Under the pieces are notes generated by a model, which saw only the letters and a list, made by a program, of their open reading frames with translations, did no database searches and was not told where the DNA came from. The position numbers and the translations under genes were made by a program. A stretch of 64,000 nucleotides of DNA, taken from Enoplolaimus lenunculus. Its lineage: Eukaryota; Nematoda; Enoplea; Enoplida; Thoracostomopsidae. The stretch lies in contig JASANG010001117.1 in assembly GCA_030248215.1 (NCBI GenBank), forward strand, positions 149,501-213,500. The letters are read 5' to 3'. Within the stretch, counting starts at the first letter, position 1. Every line of letters begins with the position of its first letter. Below, in pieces: positions 32,444 to 43,294 of the stretch.

Positions 32444-32997
32444 GAAAAAATTAAACGCTAAAGTCAAAATATATTGGTTGAAGCTAAGTCGTTGAGTTTG
32501 AACACTTGCATGCCTGTTTTTCCATCTGAATTAATAAATAAGTCTAACATCTTTCTGGTTCTTGCGACTAATCTGACAGCCTGAAAATACTAAACAGCCA
32601 GCTTGTTTACTGTTAGACACAGTAACGTAAATTAATTAAATGATGTCCGTGTTTGAATTTAGTATATTCAAAGGTAACATTTAATTACAATCTCATGGTT
32701 TATCAGTAAATTGAAGTTGACAAAATTTGAAACTTATCATATGCTGTCTCAAATTGTTTGCGTCTTAAGAAACAACACTCCTGTCTGTTCGACTAACACT
32801 GGAATTTCAAGAGTGCGAATATTTTTGTAAGAAACTCAATAAATAATTTGCAAACTTGAATTTAGAATATAAAAACATTTAACATTTAAGTACAAATGGC
32901 GATTAAATTACGGGATTGGATAGATAGTTTAGCCTAAAATTTTGCCATTTCAAAAGACAAACGTTGAAACCATATATATTCGTGCGCGCACGAGATT

Positions 32998-33299
32998 GGC
33001 TGAGTTTCTAAAATTTTAGTGTTTACTTAAATTATAGTTAAGTAATTACTTAAGTTACCGACTTAAGTAAATACTGAGATTTTTGAGCAAATACAAAAAA
33101 ACGCTTGATGTGAGAAACGAACATTACAAAAAGTTATAGTTTTGCTTTATATTAAGGAGGTATGACGAGTTAACAATACTCAGTAATGTATCAAATTTAG
33201 TCAGTAACTTAAGTATTTACTCAGCTTAAATACGCTTTTAAAAACGACAAAATGGCTGCGGCAAGCAGTTACTTAAGTAGGGTGTCAGATACCCAGCCA
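32998..33299. mobile_element. Family E MITE
   Basis: TTGGCTGAGTTTCTAAAATT opens it and GTCAGATACCCAGCCAT closes it. ACTTAAGTA words recur inside. Confidence 0.75.
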
Positions 33300-33387
33300 T
33301 AGTCAATTATGGTTTTTTATGGTATCAATCAAAGTTTGCCCTTTATTTGCAGAAACGAGTTTACTTGTAATTGTTTTAGATTCAGCA

Positions 33388-33545
33388 ATACACGCTTTAC
33401 GTTTACAGAATTAGACTCAGTATGTTTATATATAGGCAAATACTAATTCTTTTGTAGAACGATGCGCAGATCGTTAAAAACCAAGTTTACGATTGAGTTT
33501 TAAAAGCTGCTCAAAATATGTATGTGGAGCGTTCCAGCTTTAATA
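33388..33545. repeat. Repeat M, copy 2
   Basis: It shares ACACGCTTTACGTTTACAGA, TTTTGTAGAACGAT and GAGCGTTCCA-like blocks with 3838-3990. Confidence 0.6.
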
Positions 33546-34169
33546 ATACAAATATCAGTTTTGCTTACAGTTCAACGAAAAATGCAACAATTGTCTGGTA
33601 AACAGTATAGAATTCTGACGAATATATTAATGATTCTAACTTTTAATATAACGAAACATATATTCAACGAAATATATGTTATAATGACAGAAAAAGTTAA
33701 GATAACTTTATTTTACATAAAACGCGAACAATTTCTGCTCAAAGCGGTCAGAACTTTGTGCTGGCGTGTATCAGCCACCCTCAGATGGGGGTCTTTGGTA
33801 CATATAAGCACCGTATAATTGTTAAAAGCGCATAAAGGAAGCAATTAATTATTTTGAGTTGTGAGACGGAGTGTAAATCATTGCGCTATACCTTTAAAGG
33901 TGCCCTCATGACCGTTTTTGAAGTTTAGGCTCCACATAGGTGAATATTGTTGCTAGGTCATTTTTAAGCTTTTCTCGGGAATGATATTAATCAAAAGAAC
34001 GTTTAGAAACGTTTCAAGTTTAGTTTGCTGTTTCTACACAACGAACAAATAAACATAAAACGAACAGTTTAGCGTTGAAAATAACACAACGATATCGCTA
34101 TGGAAACCGAAATAGTAAAATTTAAATTCATTCAACAAAAGCTTCCGTTACTATCGGCCAACTTATAAG

Positions 34170-34690
34170 ACACAAATTTGTTTTTTTCGAGAAAAATTGT
34201 CTTATATTCAAGAAACAATTTTCTGATTTTGATGTATGTAAAATATGTTTCGTTCGTTTATATTCTAAAAAGGGTATATAAATAATCAAAATTCAAAAAT
34301 ATTTCGGGTTCAGGTTAGGCTCTCCCGCCCAACCTAAGTTTACGTCTTGGACAAATCTTACGTAGTAAAATTACAGTATTGGGTTGCGCTTTAGCCCCAA
34401 ACTGGAGCCCCGGCTTCTATGGCAAATCTCTATGTCTTATTTCAGACATATTTGTCTTATGTTTCAGAAATAATCGTCTTATATTTCAGACAAATTTTTC
34501 TTGATCGTTCGTGAAACAAAGTATTATATTTAAGGCATTTAAGCGTGAAAAATTTTAGACCACTTTTTTGAAAATTTTAAAAAATAAAAGTCTTGAATTC
34601 AAAGCATATGTTTCTGGAGTCTGTATTAAGACATAATTGTCTTAAATTTCAGACAATATTTCTTGAATACAAGACAATTTATTTTGTGTA
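34170..34690. repeat. Cluster of TTGTCTTATATTTCAGACAA-like words
   Basis: Short palindrome-like words built on TTGTCTTA...CAGACAA recur about ten times at irregular spacing, in both orientations. This is not a clean tandem array and no ends were found. No gene was seen from 33546 to 34990. Confidence 0.6.
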
Positions 34691-34989
34691 CGACGCCGTT
34701 TTCGCCTATTTCGCATGAAAACACTCTGAAAGCTTTAGATGAACGATTTTACATAGCAAAATTTTTTAGTTTAGCAGATATTCATTTGAAAAGCTGTTCT
34801 CAATACACATTTAATGAACAAAGGCGGCGCAAATGCTTTGCCACACTTTGAAGTAAAGTAACAGATCTTGAAAGTTAAACCACTTCAAAAACGCAGAAAT
34901 TTTAAAATTTCGTCCGAGTTGAAATTTCTCAGACCATCAATTTTCTCGTATACATTTACTGGGTACAAATAATATATATATTCAAATTT

Positions 34990-35300
34990 AAATGACAGCC
35001 CATGTTAATTATAAGGGCTTGCCCACAAAGTATAAAGCCTAAATCTACGTATATATGAACCTAAGCATACTTAAGCCTAGATACATAAGTATAATCTTAA
35101 GCATAATCTTAAGCCCAAAGCCTACCAATCTGTTTTATATCCGCCGGTATTCCAGTTTTCGGCGCCTATAAAAAGCAAAAGCGTACCGTTTTTTAGCGAA
35201 ACTGCAGCAGAGTAATCTTAAGCTTTAGACTAATTTTTTGCTTATTTTTTAGGAATATGCTGATACAGCTATTTACAACCAAGTTCAATACATTGGTACT
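34990..35300. mobile_element. Family I element and a decayed family A copy
   Basis: CCCATGTTAATTATAAGGGC is an I terminus. AGCCTAAATC words follow, and then an A-type end (GTACCGTTTTTTAGCGAAAC, then TTTAGACTAATTTTTTGC) without a clean hexamer core. Confidence 0.5.
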
Positions 35301-35979
35301 GTTTTTCAATTCGCAGGTCTTTATGACTTAAACATGGACCGATCCGATATGACTATATAGCAGAGCTTGACACAACTGAAGAAATTACATGGCTAATGCT
35401 GGTATTACATTTTAGACTCATTAATGTTTGTCACAGCTTTTGTAAACCTTAGCCTAAATTCTAGAAAACCTATATCATCACCAGGAACGTGACAGACTGA
35501 CAAAACGGGAAATCCCTTTCAAAATTTGGCGAGAAATTCAAACAAAACAACTTTAACACTCTTAATTAGACGTGAGAAATTAGTTCTATCGCTCTCTATG
35601 TTCACTAGCAAAAAAGCTTGTAATTGAGTTTACAACCTTCTGATACAAAGTTGAAGCCACCCTCGTAAAATAATCACAGACAATCTATAGTACTCGAACA
35701 ACCCCCCCTCATCTCAAACTTGCTGGAATACGTCAGAAAAGTAACCTGAACAGGGTTAACCGTTGTTCAGATGTTTAGGCAAACCAGCCGGTTTGTATCG
35801 ATTTGTGCACGACATACAGTTTATTTCTACAACAATTAAGTATGATTTATGAAACCAGCTTTGAAAACCTATTTTTGTCTATTTTAAATGCCATCAAACG
35901 GTAAAGAATATTAAAACGGTAAATACTTAGGCGCTGCCATTTGAGTCTTTGAAACCGAAAACCAACACCTAAAAACAAC
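35301..35979. other. No gene seen
   Basis: No exon, RNA gene or transposon end was recognised. Confidence 0.5.
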
Positions 35980-36220
35980 TAAACTGTAAATTTCAGAGAG
36001 TTGATTTTAACTCAGAATGAGTTGAATCACTCGGTTTGAGTATGACTAACAGAACTCCAAAATTTCAGTTGATTCAATTCATTCTGAGTTAATTAATCAA
36101 CTCAACTCAGAGTAAGCGTCAATTCAACTCAGAGTGAGTTAATGTTTACTGATATTAATTAAGAAATAACCAACTCGCTAGCTGAATTGGTGGATCAACT
36201 AATTGGGTTTTAAAGTGTAC
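35980..36220. mobile_element. Family B MITE
   Basis: AAACTGTAAATTTCAGAGAG opens it and TGGGTTTTAAAGTGTAC closes it; both ends are slightly mutated. Confidence 0.75.
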
Positions 36221-36433
36221 GTAAAAAATTGTTTTAAAATTTCAAACCACTTAGATTTTTAAATTTGGAAGATTGAACAGGTCAAAATTTCACACATTAA
36301 TAGTCTTAAAATTAAGTTATGTTTTCGTGTCTGAAATACTTAAAATCTAAATATTTTTATGTTTCAGAAATTATTGTTACTAAAATTTATAAGACTGATA
36401 TTTCTATGCTTTGAAGAAAATAGTTGCATTTAT

Positions 36434-36569
36434 GGGCCAAACAACAGGGCCCTAAGCATATCCCTAAGCCTAAGCCTAAAGCCTGAGCAAAAAATTAGTC
36501 TAAAGCTTAAGCTCACAGTATTACAGTCAAGCCGGAAAACGTTCTGGCCCTGTTCAATACTTGGGCCCA
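36434..36569. mobile_element. Family A MITE, short
   Basis: GGGCCAAACAACAGGGCCC opens it and CCCTGTTCAATACTTGGGCC closes it. Only two or three CCTAAGCC hexamers remain. Confidence 0.75.
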
Positions 36570-36920
36570 TCTTTTATGTAACAACAATCTTCATTTAGTT
36601 ATAAATGAGCAAAATCAGAACGATATTAGACTATTTTCATTTACGAATGTTGTATTAATGATAATTTGCTACTTGATACTTTTTAGATTTGTATCATTTG
36701 TGAGGTGAAAAACAATATATAAGTTTTTAGGCTTTTGTAAGCTTTCCTTCCTAAGTTTACGTGCAACGCCCAAGCCTACACGAAAAATTGTAAAATTAAG
36801 CCAAGGCCATACGCCTAGGCATCAGCCTTAACCTTATTTTAACCTGAGTTTAAGCCTTAGCCTAATTAAGGTTTAAGTTACAGCAGAATCGAAATATTTT
36901 TTAAAACAGTGTGAATACGT

Positions 36921-37075
36921 GGGCCAATGCAAAGAACAGGACCGTAACGTAACAGTAGTATTAGCATATTCGTAAGTCTAAGCCTAAATCTAAACAAAAA
37001 ATTAGTAGAAAGCTTAAGCTTACTCTATTGCAGTGCCACAGGAAAACGTTCCGCCCCTGATCTTTACATGGACCG
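36921..37075. mobile_element. Family A MITE, short
   Basis: GGGCCAATGCAAAGAACAGG opens it and CCTGATCTTTACATGGACC closes it. The core is reduced to two hexamers. Confidence 0.75.
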
Positions 37076-37120
37076 CGGTTTCAATAACTAAAAATAAATC
37101 GAGAAGCATCAATATATACT

Positions 37121-37562
37121 GTAGTGACCCGAATAAGAGGAATAGTAATGAGAGGGGTCTCCATTTGTAGTCCAAATCAATAGAAGTCCGTATCCGTAAT
37201 AAGAGTCCGTAAGCGGATAGAGTCCTTAAACCTAAATTAGAGTCCATAAATGTCAATTATTCGTAAGTGTAGCGCATTAATGACTCTAGGACCAAATAAC
37301 GTTGAGAACAAAACTTTAAAGCGCACTTAAGTATTGAACGTAATTCTTAAGTATAACCTTGCATTATCGCTCAAGCTATTGACACAAGACAAAACGTTTA
37401 ATTCAATGTATTGATGAACAATACCGGATATATATCAGTAACGAAGGGCGGCGGAGGACGAGTTAAAAATAAATAACAGTCCGTAACCGAATAACAAGGG
37501 GGCACCCTCTGGAGAGGCCAAATATATATCAGTCCCTCCTCGTATTCGCTCCCTACTGTACA
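37121..37562. mobile_element. Family F element, fullest copy
   Basis: TA|CTGTAGTGACCCGAATAAG opens it; CGTATTCGCTCCCTACTG|TA closes it. GAGTCCGTA/GAGTCCATA words and a GGACGAGTTAAAAATAAATA block lie inside. It is about 440 bp and non-coding. Confidence 0.8.
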
Positions 37563-37900
37563 GTTTATGGTTCAAACCGGTTTTTGCACATGTATTCGCC
37601 AAAGTGAATTCGGGTATAGCAGACCTTTAAGTAAACGGTGGCTGGGTTGCACATACAAACTTAAGCCGATCTCATGACTTAAAGCGATTTTATACTTTAG
37701 GCAGAATACAGATTTCATTTTATATTTCAAAATATTAAATAAATGTTCAATCATCATTCCAGTTATTTTTTTAAATTTTGGCAATCAGAAATTACTGCAA
37801 CCGTCAGACTTATAAGTTAAAGCTACAAAATTTAAGTGAAATTACAAGTTCAGACTTAAAGCATGTCTCCACATCCGAGGCATTTATGTTTTAGTCATAC

Positions 37901-38086
37901 ACTGCAAAAAATGGTTACTCACATTGACTCTCTCCGAAATAAACTTACTTTTCGGGACTGCACAAGCTGAGGCAAATTCGCTTCCGCCAAACGTGTGACT
38001 CAATGAGTCGAATTTGACTCAGCTTGTGTAGTCCAGGAAAACATATTTTGACCAGAGTCAATTTGACCCACCATTTTTTGTAGTGT
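37901..38086. mobile_element. Family D MITE with TA duplication
   Basis: TA|CACTGCAAAAAATGG opens it and CCATTTTTTGTAGTG|TA closes it. The interior is GACTC/GAGTC words forming near-palindromic arms. Confidence 0.85.
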
Positions 38087-38129
38087 ATATACATTCCTTG
38101 ATTTTATATTTACTTTAATAGAGAATTTA

Positions 38130-38330
38130 TATGTCAGTGACGGATCCAGAAATTTCTAAAAATGGGGGCCGCCCGAGTCAAGGGATAAAAACTCGCGATC
38201 GAAGCGAACCATTAACCGAACGTCATTTTAGTGAACAATCTTATAATACAAAATTTTGATTTTTTTCCATCTTTGGGTGGGGGCTGAATTGGGGAGTCTC
38301 CCCTTGGATATTCTAATGCTGTATGTTGGA
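38130..38330. mobile_element. Family K element, right end unclear
   Basis: CAGTGACGGATCCAGAAATT is a clear K terminus; the interior has the ATCTTTGGGTGGGGGC type of K copies. The right end is not clean. Confidence 0.5.
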
Positions 38331-38654
38331 GCGAACGTACGCACATATGGCATATCAATTAATATTTGGCGTGTATAGTTTAGTGTTTTTTCAAATCCAT
38401 TGGGACGCTATTGTTTACGTTTCCACTGCGTAGTCAACCAAGTGTGAAGCAATCCATCACCGGAATATTTTTTAACCAAAGTGAAAATTTTCAAAACCGT
38501 CCATTAAAGAATTTAAATGTTTTAACCAACCGGATTCCGGGTTCATGCTTGATCAGCCAATCGTATCGGTTTAAATCAATAAATAATAACTTTGCCTGAA
38601 TACTCTTAAAATGTACCCTTAATATTTTGGATTGTTCTGAGTTCGGGTTATTTC

Positions 38655-38804
38655 GCGTAGTCAAATTGACTCTCTCCGAAATAGGTTTTTCCGGACTACA
38701 CAAACTGAGTCAAAATTCGATGTCGAATTTTGACTCAGTTTGTGTAGTGCGGAAAAGCCTATTTGGGAAAGAGTCAATTTCACTCTCCATTTTTAGCTGT
38801 ATGC
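38655..38804. mobile_element. Family D MITE
   Basis: TAGTCAAATTGACTCTCTCC opens it and AGAGTCAATTTCACTCTCC closes it, with a GACTCAGTTTGTGTAGT arm. Confidence 0.8.
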
Positions 38805-38811
38805 TGTTCGT

Positions 38812-39114
38812 TAAGACCCATTTACACGTGGAAGTTTTTGCAATGGGAACTCACAGCTGCGACTTGCACGAAATATGTGCAGCTGCAAGTATTTTCAAAG
38901 GAACATTTCGATTGACCAATCAACTGCAGGTGCAACAAATTCAAGCGACTTGCAAGTGCGTTCACATGTGCGAATTAAATTCAACAGCATGAATCCTATG
39001 TGAACAATTTGAAGCTGCAAGAACTTCAAAGCTGCTTTGTGACCAAACATGCAAATGCAAGTTGCACGCGCAAGTTTTTGCTGCAAAAACTTGCACGTGT
39101 GAATAGGGCTTTAG
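38812..39114. mobile_element. Family C MITE with TTAA-type flank
   Basis: TTAA|GACCCATTTACACGTGG opens it and CTTGCACGTGTGAATAGGGC|TTTA closes it. This is the best evidence for a TTAA target site in the family. Confidence 0.85.
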
Positions 39115-39608
39115 ACAAGTGCTCACCGTCACATATCAGGCTGTCTGAATGATCTAATGATAATGTGAATAGAATTGAGTTGATTTCAAAGATAGAACAG
39201 GATCGAAGTTTTGAGGTCCAGTAATTTAGGTGTATATGTCGTAGCCCACGGCGTTATTCTTTCTCTGCTACAAATGCACGCCTTGTGATTTGTTACTATT
39301 TTAATGTCATCCTCCAATACGATTAGCTGAAATACGAACTCTTTTCTGATTGGCTATTAGTAATCGTTAAGTACCTGTTGGTTACCAATAAGTTTGTTTT
39401 ACAAGCTAATTTTCCGCAATCAAGTAACCATTCAGAAAACGTAAAGCTTTATCAGACACGATTGTGAAATACTGGCTACGCCGCTGATGATCGAAAGCGT
39501 AGCTAGAATTTTATTTCGGTAAGGTATAGCATTGCTGCTACTCCTGTGGAGTATTGTGACACCAATAGGCAATTTCTCGCCTTTCAAGAAATTTTGAGGA
39601 AGAATGAG
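39115..39608. other. No gene seen
   Basis: No recognisable exon or repeat end. Confidence 0.5.
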
Positions 39609-39780
39609 GCCCGTAGCCAGCTCACTTTGCTAGGGGGGTCAAAACATCTTCATGAGGGGTATTCAAGGGTTTTCGATGACTTTACAAGCGAAGATTGAGA
39701 ATCTTCTATAGTCGCCGAAATTTTTCCAGGGTGACTAAGCCACTTCCCCGCCCCCCGCCCCTTGGCTACAGACCTGTGAA
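39609..39780. mobile_element. Family J MITE
   Basis: AGGCCCGTAGCCAGCTCAC opens it and CCTTGGCTACAGACCTG closes it. Confidence 0.7.
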
Positions 39781-39931
39781 GGATATTCCCCAATTCTCAA
39801 ATGGTTTACGGTCGTGCTGTTGGGTAGTTGGGTTAAATCCAATGTACACATTCAAGCTTTGATTGATATGCTTGTTTTATGCTCATTAAGATATCTTATG
39901 CTCAGGTCAAAAACTACCGCATTCTAACTAT

Positions 39932-40127
39932 GGCTCATGTATAGAACAGGGCCGGATCGTTTTCCGGAGGGGCTATAATAGAGTAAGTTTATGCTTTAGA
40001 CTAATTTTTTGCTTAGGCTTAGGCTTAGGCTTAGGGATAGGCTCATCAATACGCTTCGGCTTAGGCTTAGGCTTAGGTTTAGGAATATGCGTATACTACT
40101 GTTCCGGCTCTGTTGTATACATGGGCC
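39932..40127. mobile_element. Family A MITE
   Basis: GGCTCATGTATAGAACAGGG opens it and CTGTTGTATACATGGGCC closes it. Two TTAGGC blocks lie around GGCTCATCAATACGC. No clear target duplication is visible. Confidence 0.88.
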
Positions 40128-40343
40128 GCAATGTATTGGAATTGCAAATTTAACGATTATATACTATTTTACCTGGGTTGGTTACACATTTAAACTGCAT
40201 CTAAAGATTTATCGTGTGTATTTGACCGTTTTAATGTGAATTGTGATCAGATTCGACTCATTGCTATTGAGTTTAGTTTTGGGTTAAGTGCTCATTGGAG
40301 TTTCTGCACGCTTTTAAATACCCTTGTCATTTAAGAAACGTAG

Positions 40344-40505
40344 ACGGACGCGTCGCCAAGGGGGGCCAGGGGGTTCAGTTCCATCGAAAAAGCTTTGGCC
40401 TTCTTAGAAAATTTTCAACCACTGCTTGTAAGGCATTGAAAACCCTTGTATGTCTCCGGAAAAGTTTTTATCAACCATAGCAAGGTAAGCTGGCAACGAG
40501 CCTGA
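40344..40505. mobile_element. Family J MITE
   Basis: GACGCGTCGCCAAGGGGGGC opens it and AGCTGGCAACGAGCCTGAG closes it, with ATTTTCAACC and AAACCCTTG blocks as in other J copies. Confidence 0.65.
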
Positions 40506-41383
40506 GCCTAGATAGAGGTCGTTTGACCTGTGCGACTCTTAGGGGCGTTTTCGGAGCTTGAGGGAGAATCTAAGGTTGAATTATAATCCAGACGAATTCA
40601 GACAGGGGGTGCGGTTTTTATGGAGCCGTTCAAAAATGTTGGGACTTTAAAAAACAGCAGAGTTTCAAAACCAATTTTTTATTGTGGTGTACGACTAAAC
40701 GTAGATATAACAGACCAGAGCTGCCCCTTGTTTACGCGTAATCGAGATAACGTGGGTACGGGTAAGAAAATGCTCGTGAGTGAACAATTTCAAAGCGCGG
40801 GTAAAAATTTGTGACTCTTTACCTGCCTAAAACTTTCGTACGAAACTTGAAACCCGATAATGTAGGAAAACTTGAATTTTTAAACTGTTTTTACCGTAAG
40901 GGCGAAAAATAAGTATTGCCTACGCTCCTGAAATGTGCTGTTGCATTGAAAATTATTTGTGGATTTTGAAAGGCAGCAACAATATATGGAATTCCGTTCG
41001 CTCACATTCTTCGTGTTCCTATACATGTTATATTTTTCTTTGGCGTAGAACAATACATTTACAGCTTTCTGAAGGTGTTACATTTGTCACTTAATGGTTT
41101 GTTTTGAAAGTTACTGATAAAGAGTTTTTTGCCTTAATTCGAGCGAATCACATGTATGCAGTGTAAAATTACACAATTGTATAGAACGCAGAAGAACAAA
41201 AGGCAAGACAGGTCGATAACGGTAAACGAATTTTGCGCGGGTAAAGACGGAGAACGGGTAAAGGAATTTTGCCCAGGTATATTCACGGGTAAAAAAAATA
41301 AAATTTCAGCGGGTAAAGCGCAACGCGAGTGAAAAAATCTTTATTCACTTACACCTCTGTAACAGACTTTTAAAGCCAGTAGT
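40506..41383. other. No gene seen
   Basis: Contains repeated CGGGTAAA words near 40750-41330 (ACGGGTAAA, GCGGGTAAA), otherwise featureless. No exon was recognised. Confidence 0.5.
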
Positions 41384-41556
41384 GGATCTATGGCGAGCTC
41401 GTAAACCAGAGAGGGGCTAACGGGACTCAGCCCCCACCGGAAAAATTTTGCTCCCGACATAACATGTTCAATCTTGCTTGTAAATCATCAAAAAACCTTG
41501 CATAGACCTTCCGAAAAACTTTTTTACGCTCCCATATCAAGGTGAGCTGGGTACAA
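41384..41556. mobile_element. Family J MITE, diverged
   Basis: TATGGCGAGCTCGTAAACC at the left and AAGGTGAGCTGGGTACAAGC at the right keep the J interior order. Confidence 0.55.
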
Positions 41557-41875
41557 GCCTGATCCACGGGCGAAAATTGATGTATCCCCACCAGCAAGTC
41601 GGCTTGAAATTATTTCGCATCAAAATGGTTTATCTAAAAATCACAATGCGTTTTCTTGCAAGACAGCTCAAAAATATGACATATTTGCTAAACTCTATAA
41701 AAACTGTAAACTTTCGAGACTCAAAAAACATTTTTCCCCACCGGATAATGTTGGATCTGACCCTAAGGACCATATTCTAAATTGCCACTGAGTGTAATGT
41801 ACAGTGGGACAGATAAGTGGTCCATTTAGATGAGGATGCAACGCAAAGTATATATGCAATATATGCTAGCAAATT

Positions 41876-42500
41876 GGCTCATGTATAGAACAGGGCCGGA
41901 ACAGTAGTATAAGCATATTCCTAAGCTTAAGCCTAAGCCTCACCCTAAGCGTATGAATGAGCCTATTCCTAAGCCTAAGCCTAAGCCTAAACAAAAAATA
42001 GTCTAACGCTTAAACTAACTCTATTATAACCGCTTCGGAAAACGATCCGGCCCTGTTCTATACTGTTGTGACCCGAATAAGAGGATGGAAGACTGATATT
42101 TATTTGGCTTCTCCAGAGGGACCCCCCTTGTTATTTGGTTACGGACTGTTATTTATTTTTAACCCATGCTCCGTCACCCTTCGTTACTGATGTATCCGGT
42201 ACTGCAATTATCCGTTGAATTAAACGTTTATTTGTCATGTGTCAATAGCTTGAGTGATAATACAAGGATATACTTAGGAATGTATTTTCAAAGTTTAAGT
42301 ACGCTTTAAAGTTTCGAACTCAAATTATTTGGTCCTGGAGTCATTTATGGGCTACAATTAGGGACAATTGATATTTACGAACTCCAATTAGGGTTTACGG
42401 ACTCTATCCGCTTACGGACTCTTATTAGGGATTCGGATTCAAAATGGTGACCCCCTCTTATTACCCCCCTCTTATTCGGGTCAATACAGTGCATGAGCTA
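41876..42500. mobile_element. Family A MITE split by a family F element
   Basis: GGCTCATGTATAGAACAGGG opens the A element at 41876. Its right end is cut after CCCTGTTCTATAC by the F element (42064-42491), and the remaining CATGAGC follows. TAGCAAATT flanks both outer sides, which proves the nesting. Confidence 0.9.
42064..42491. mobile_element. Family F element nested in family A
   Basis: TGTTGTGACCCGAATAAGAG opens it and CCTCTTATTCGGGTCAATAC closes it. The interior is the reverse complement of the copy at 37121-37562. Confidence 0.85.
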
Positions 42501-42749
42501 GCAAATTCATCAAGTTTAGCATGCAATGCTTTCATTGTTTCAAAAATACCGGATCCGGAAATTAGAAATAATATAATTTTTGTCACAAAATATCAAAAGT
42601 TGACGTTTTGGCTGAGAAAAAGTCAGCTTTCACCGGCTAACAACAACATCAGCTTAGCGGCTTTAGCTTAAATGAAGAAAAAATGTGTTTAAATGAAGTT
42701 TGGTTTTAACTGCGTTGCGAATCTCAATTTATTCGTTGGTTCGAAGTTT

Positions 42750-42976
42750 GTACCCATGTACAAGGGCGGAACGTTTTTCAATGGTATTGTAATAGAGTAA
42801 GCTTAAACTTTAGACTATTTTTTTTGCTTCGCTTAGGCTTAGGCTTAGGCTTAGGAATATGCTCATTCTTACGCTTAGGCTTAGGCTTAGGCTTAGCCTT
42901 AGGCTTATGCTTTACTTACGCTTAAGCTTAGAAATATGCTTATAATACTGTTCCGCCCCTGTTCTTAACATTGGAC
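42750..42976. mobile_element. Family A MITE
   Basis: TACCCATGTACAAGGGCGG opens it and CTGTTCTTAACATTGGAC closes it. The flanks are GAAGTTTG and GAACTTTG. TTAGGC blocks lie around GCTCATTCTTACGC. Confidence 0.82.
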
Positions 42977-43294
42977 GAACTTTGCAAGATCTCTCATAGG
43001 TGCTACACACATTTGAGAATACGGACAAAGATTTCAGCTAATAATTTTATACTAATAATTCATAGCGACATCGAAAACTTGCAAAGGCTGCGCTAAAACG
43101 TTCAAATTTCTGGTTAACACCTAAATCCTAAACCTAAGCAAATTGTTTAAACCAGTCAACGATTGGTACATATCTCGAATGCCCTATAAACATTCAGACT
43201 AATAAAATGCGTTACGTATACAGTAGACAGTTATGTTTTTAGTGTAATAAGACTTAGGGTTGAGTTATACTTTTCTGTGCCCGTCCGCCGACAT

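Noticed and set aside
31995-32495. 166-codon frames on both strands
   Set aside because: They cross a family A element, the tRNA-bearing insert and flanking DNA; no gene could span these as coding.
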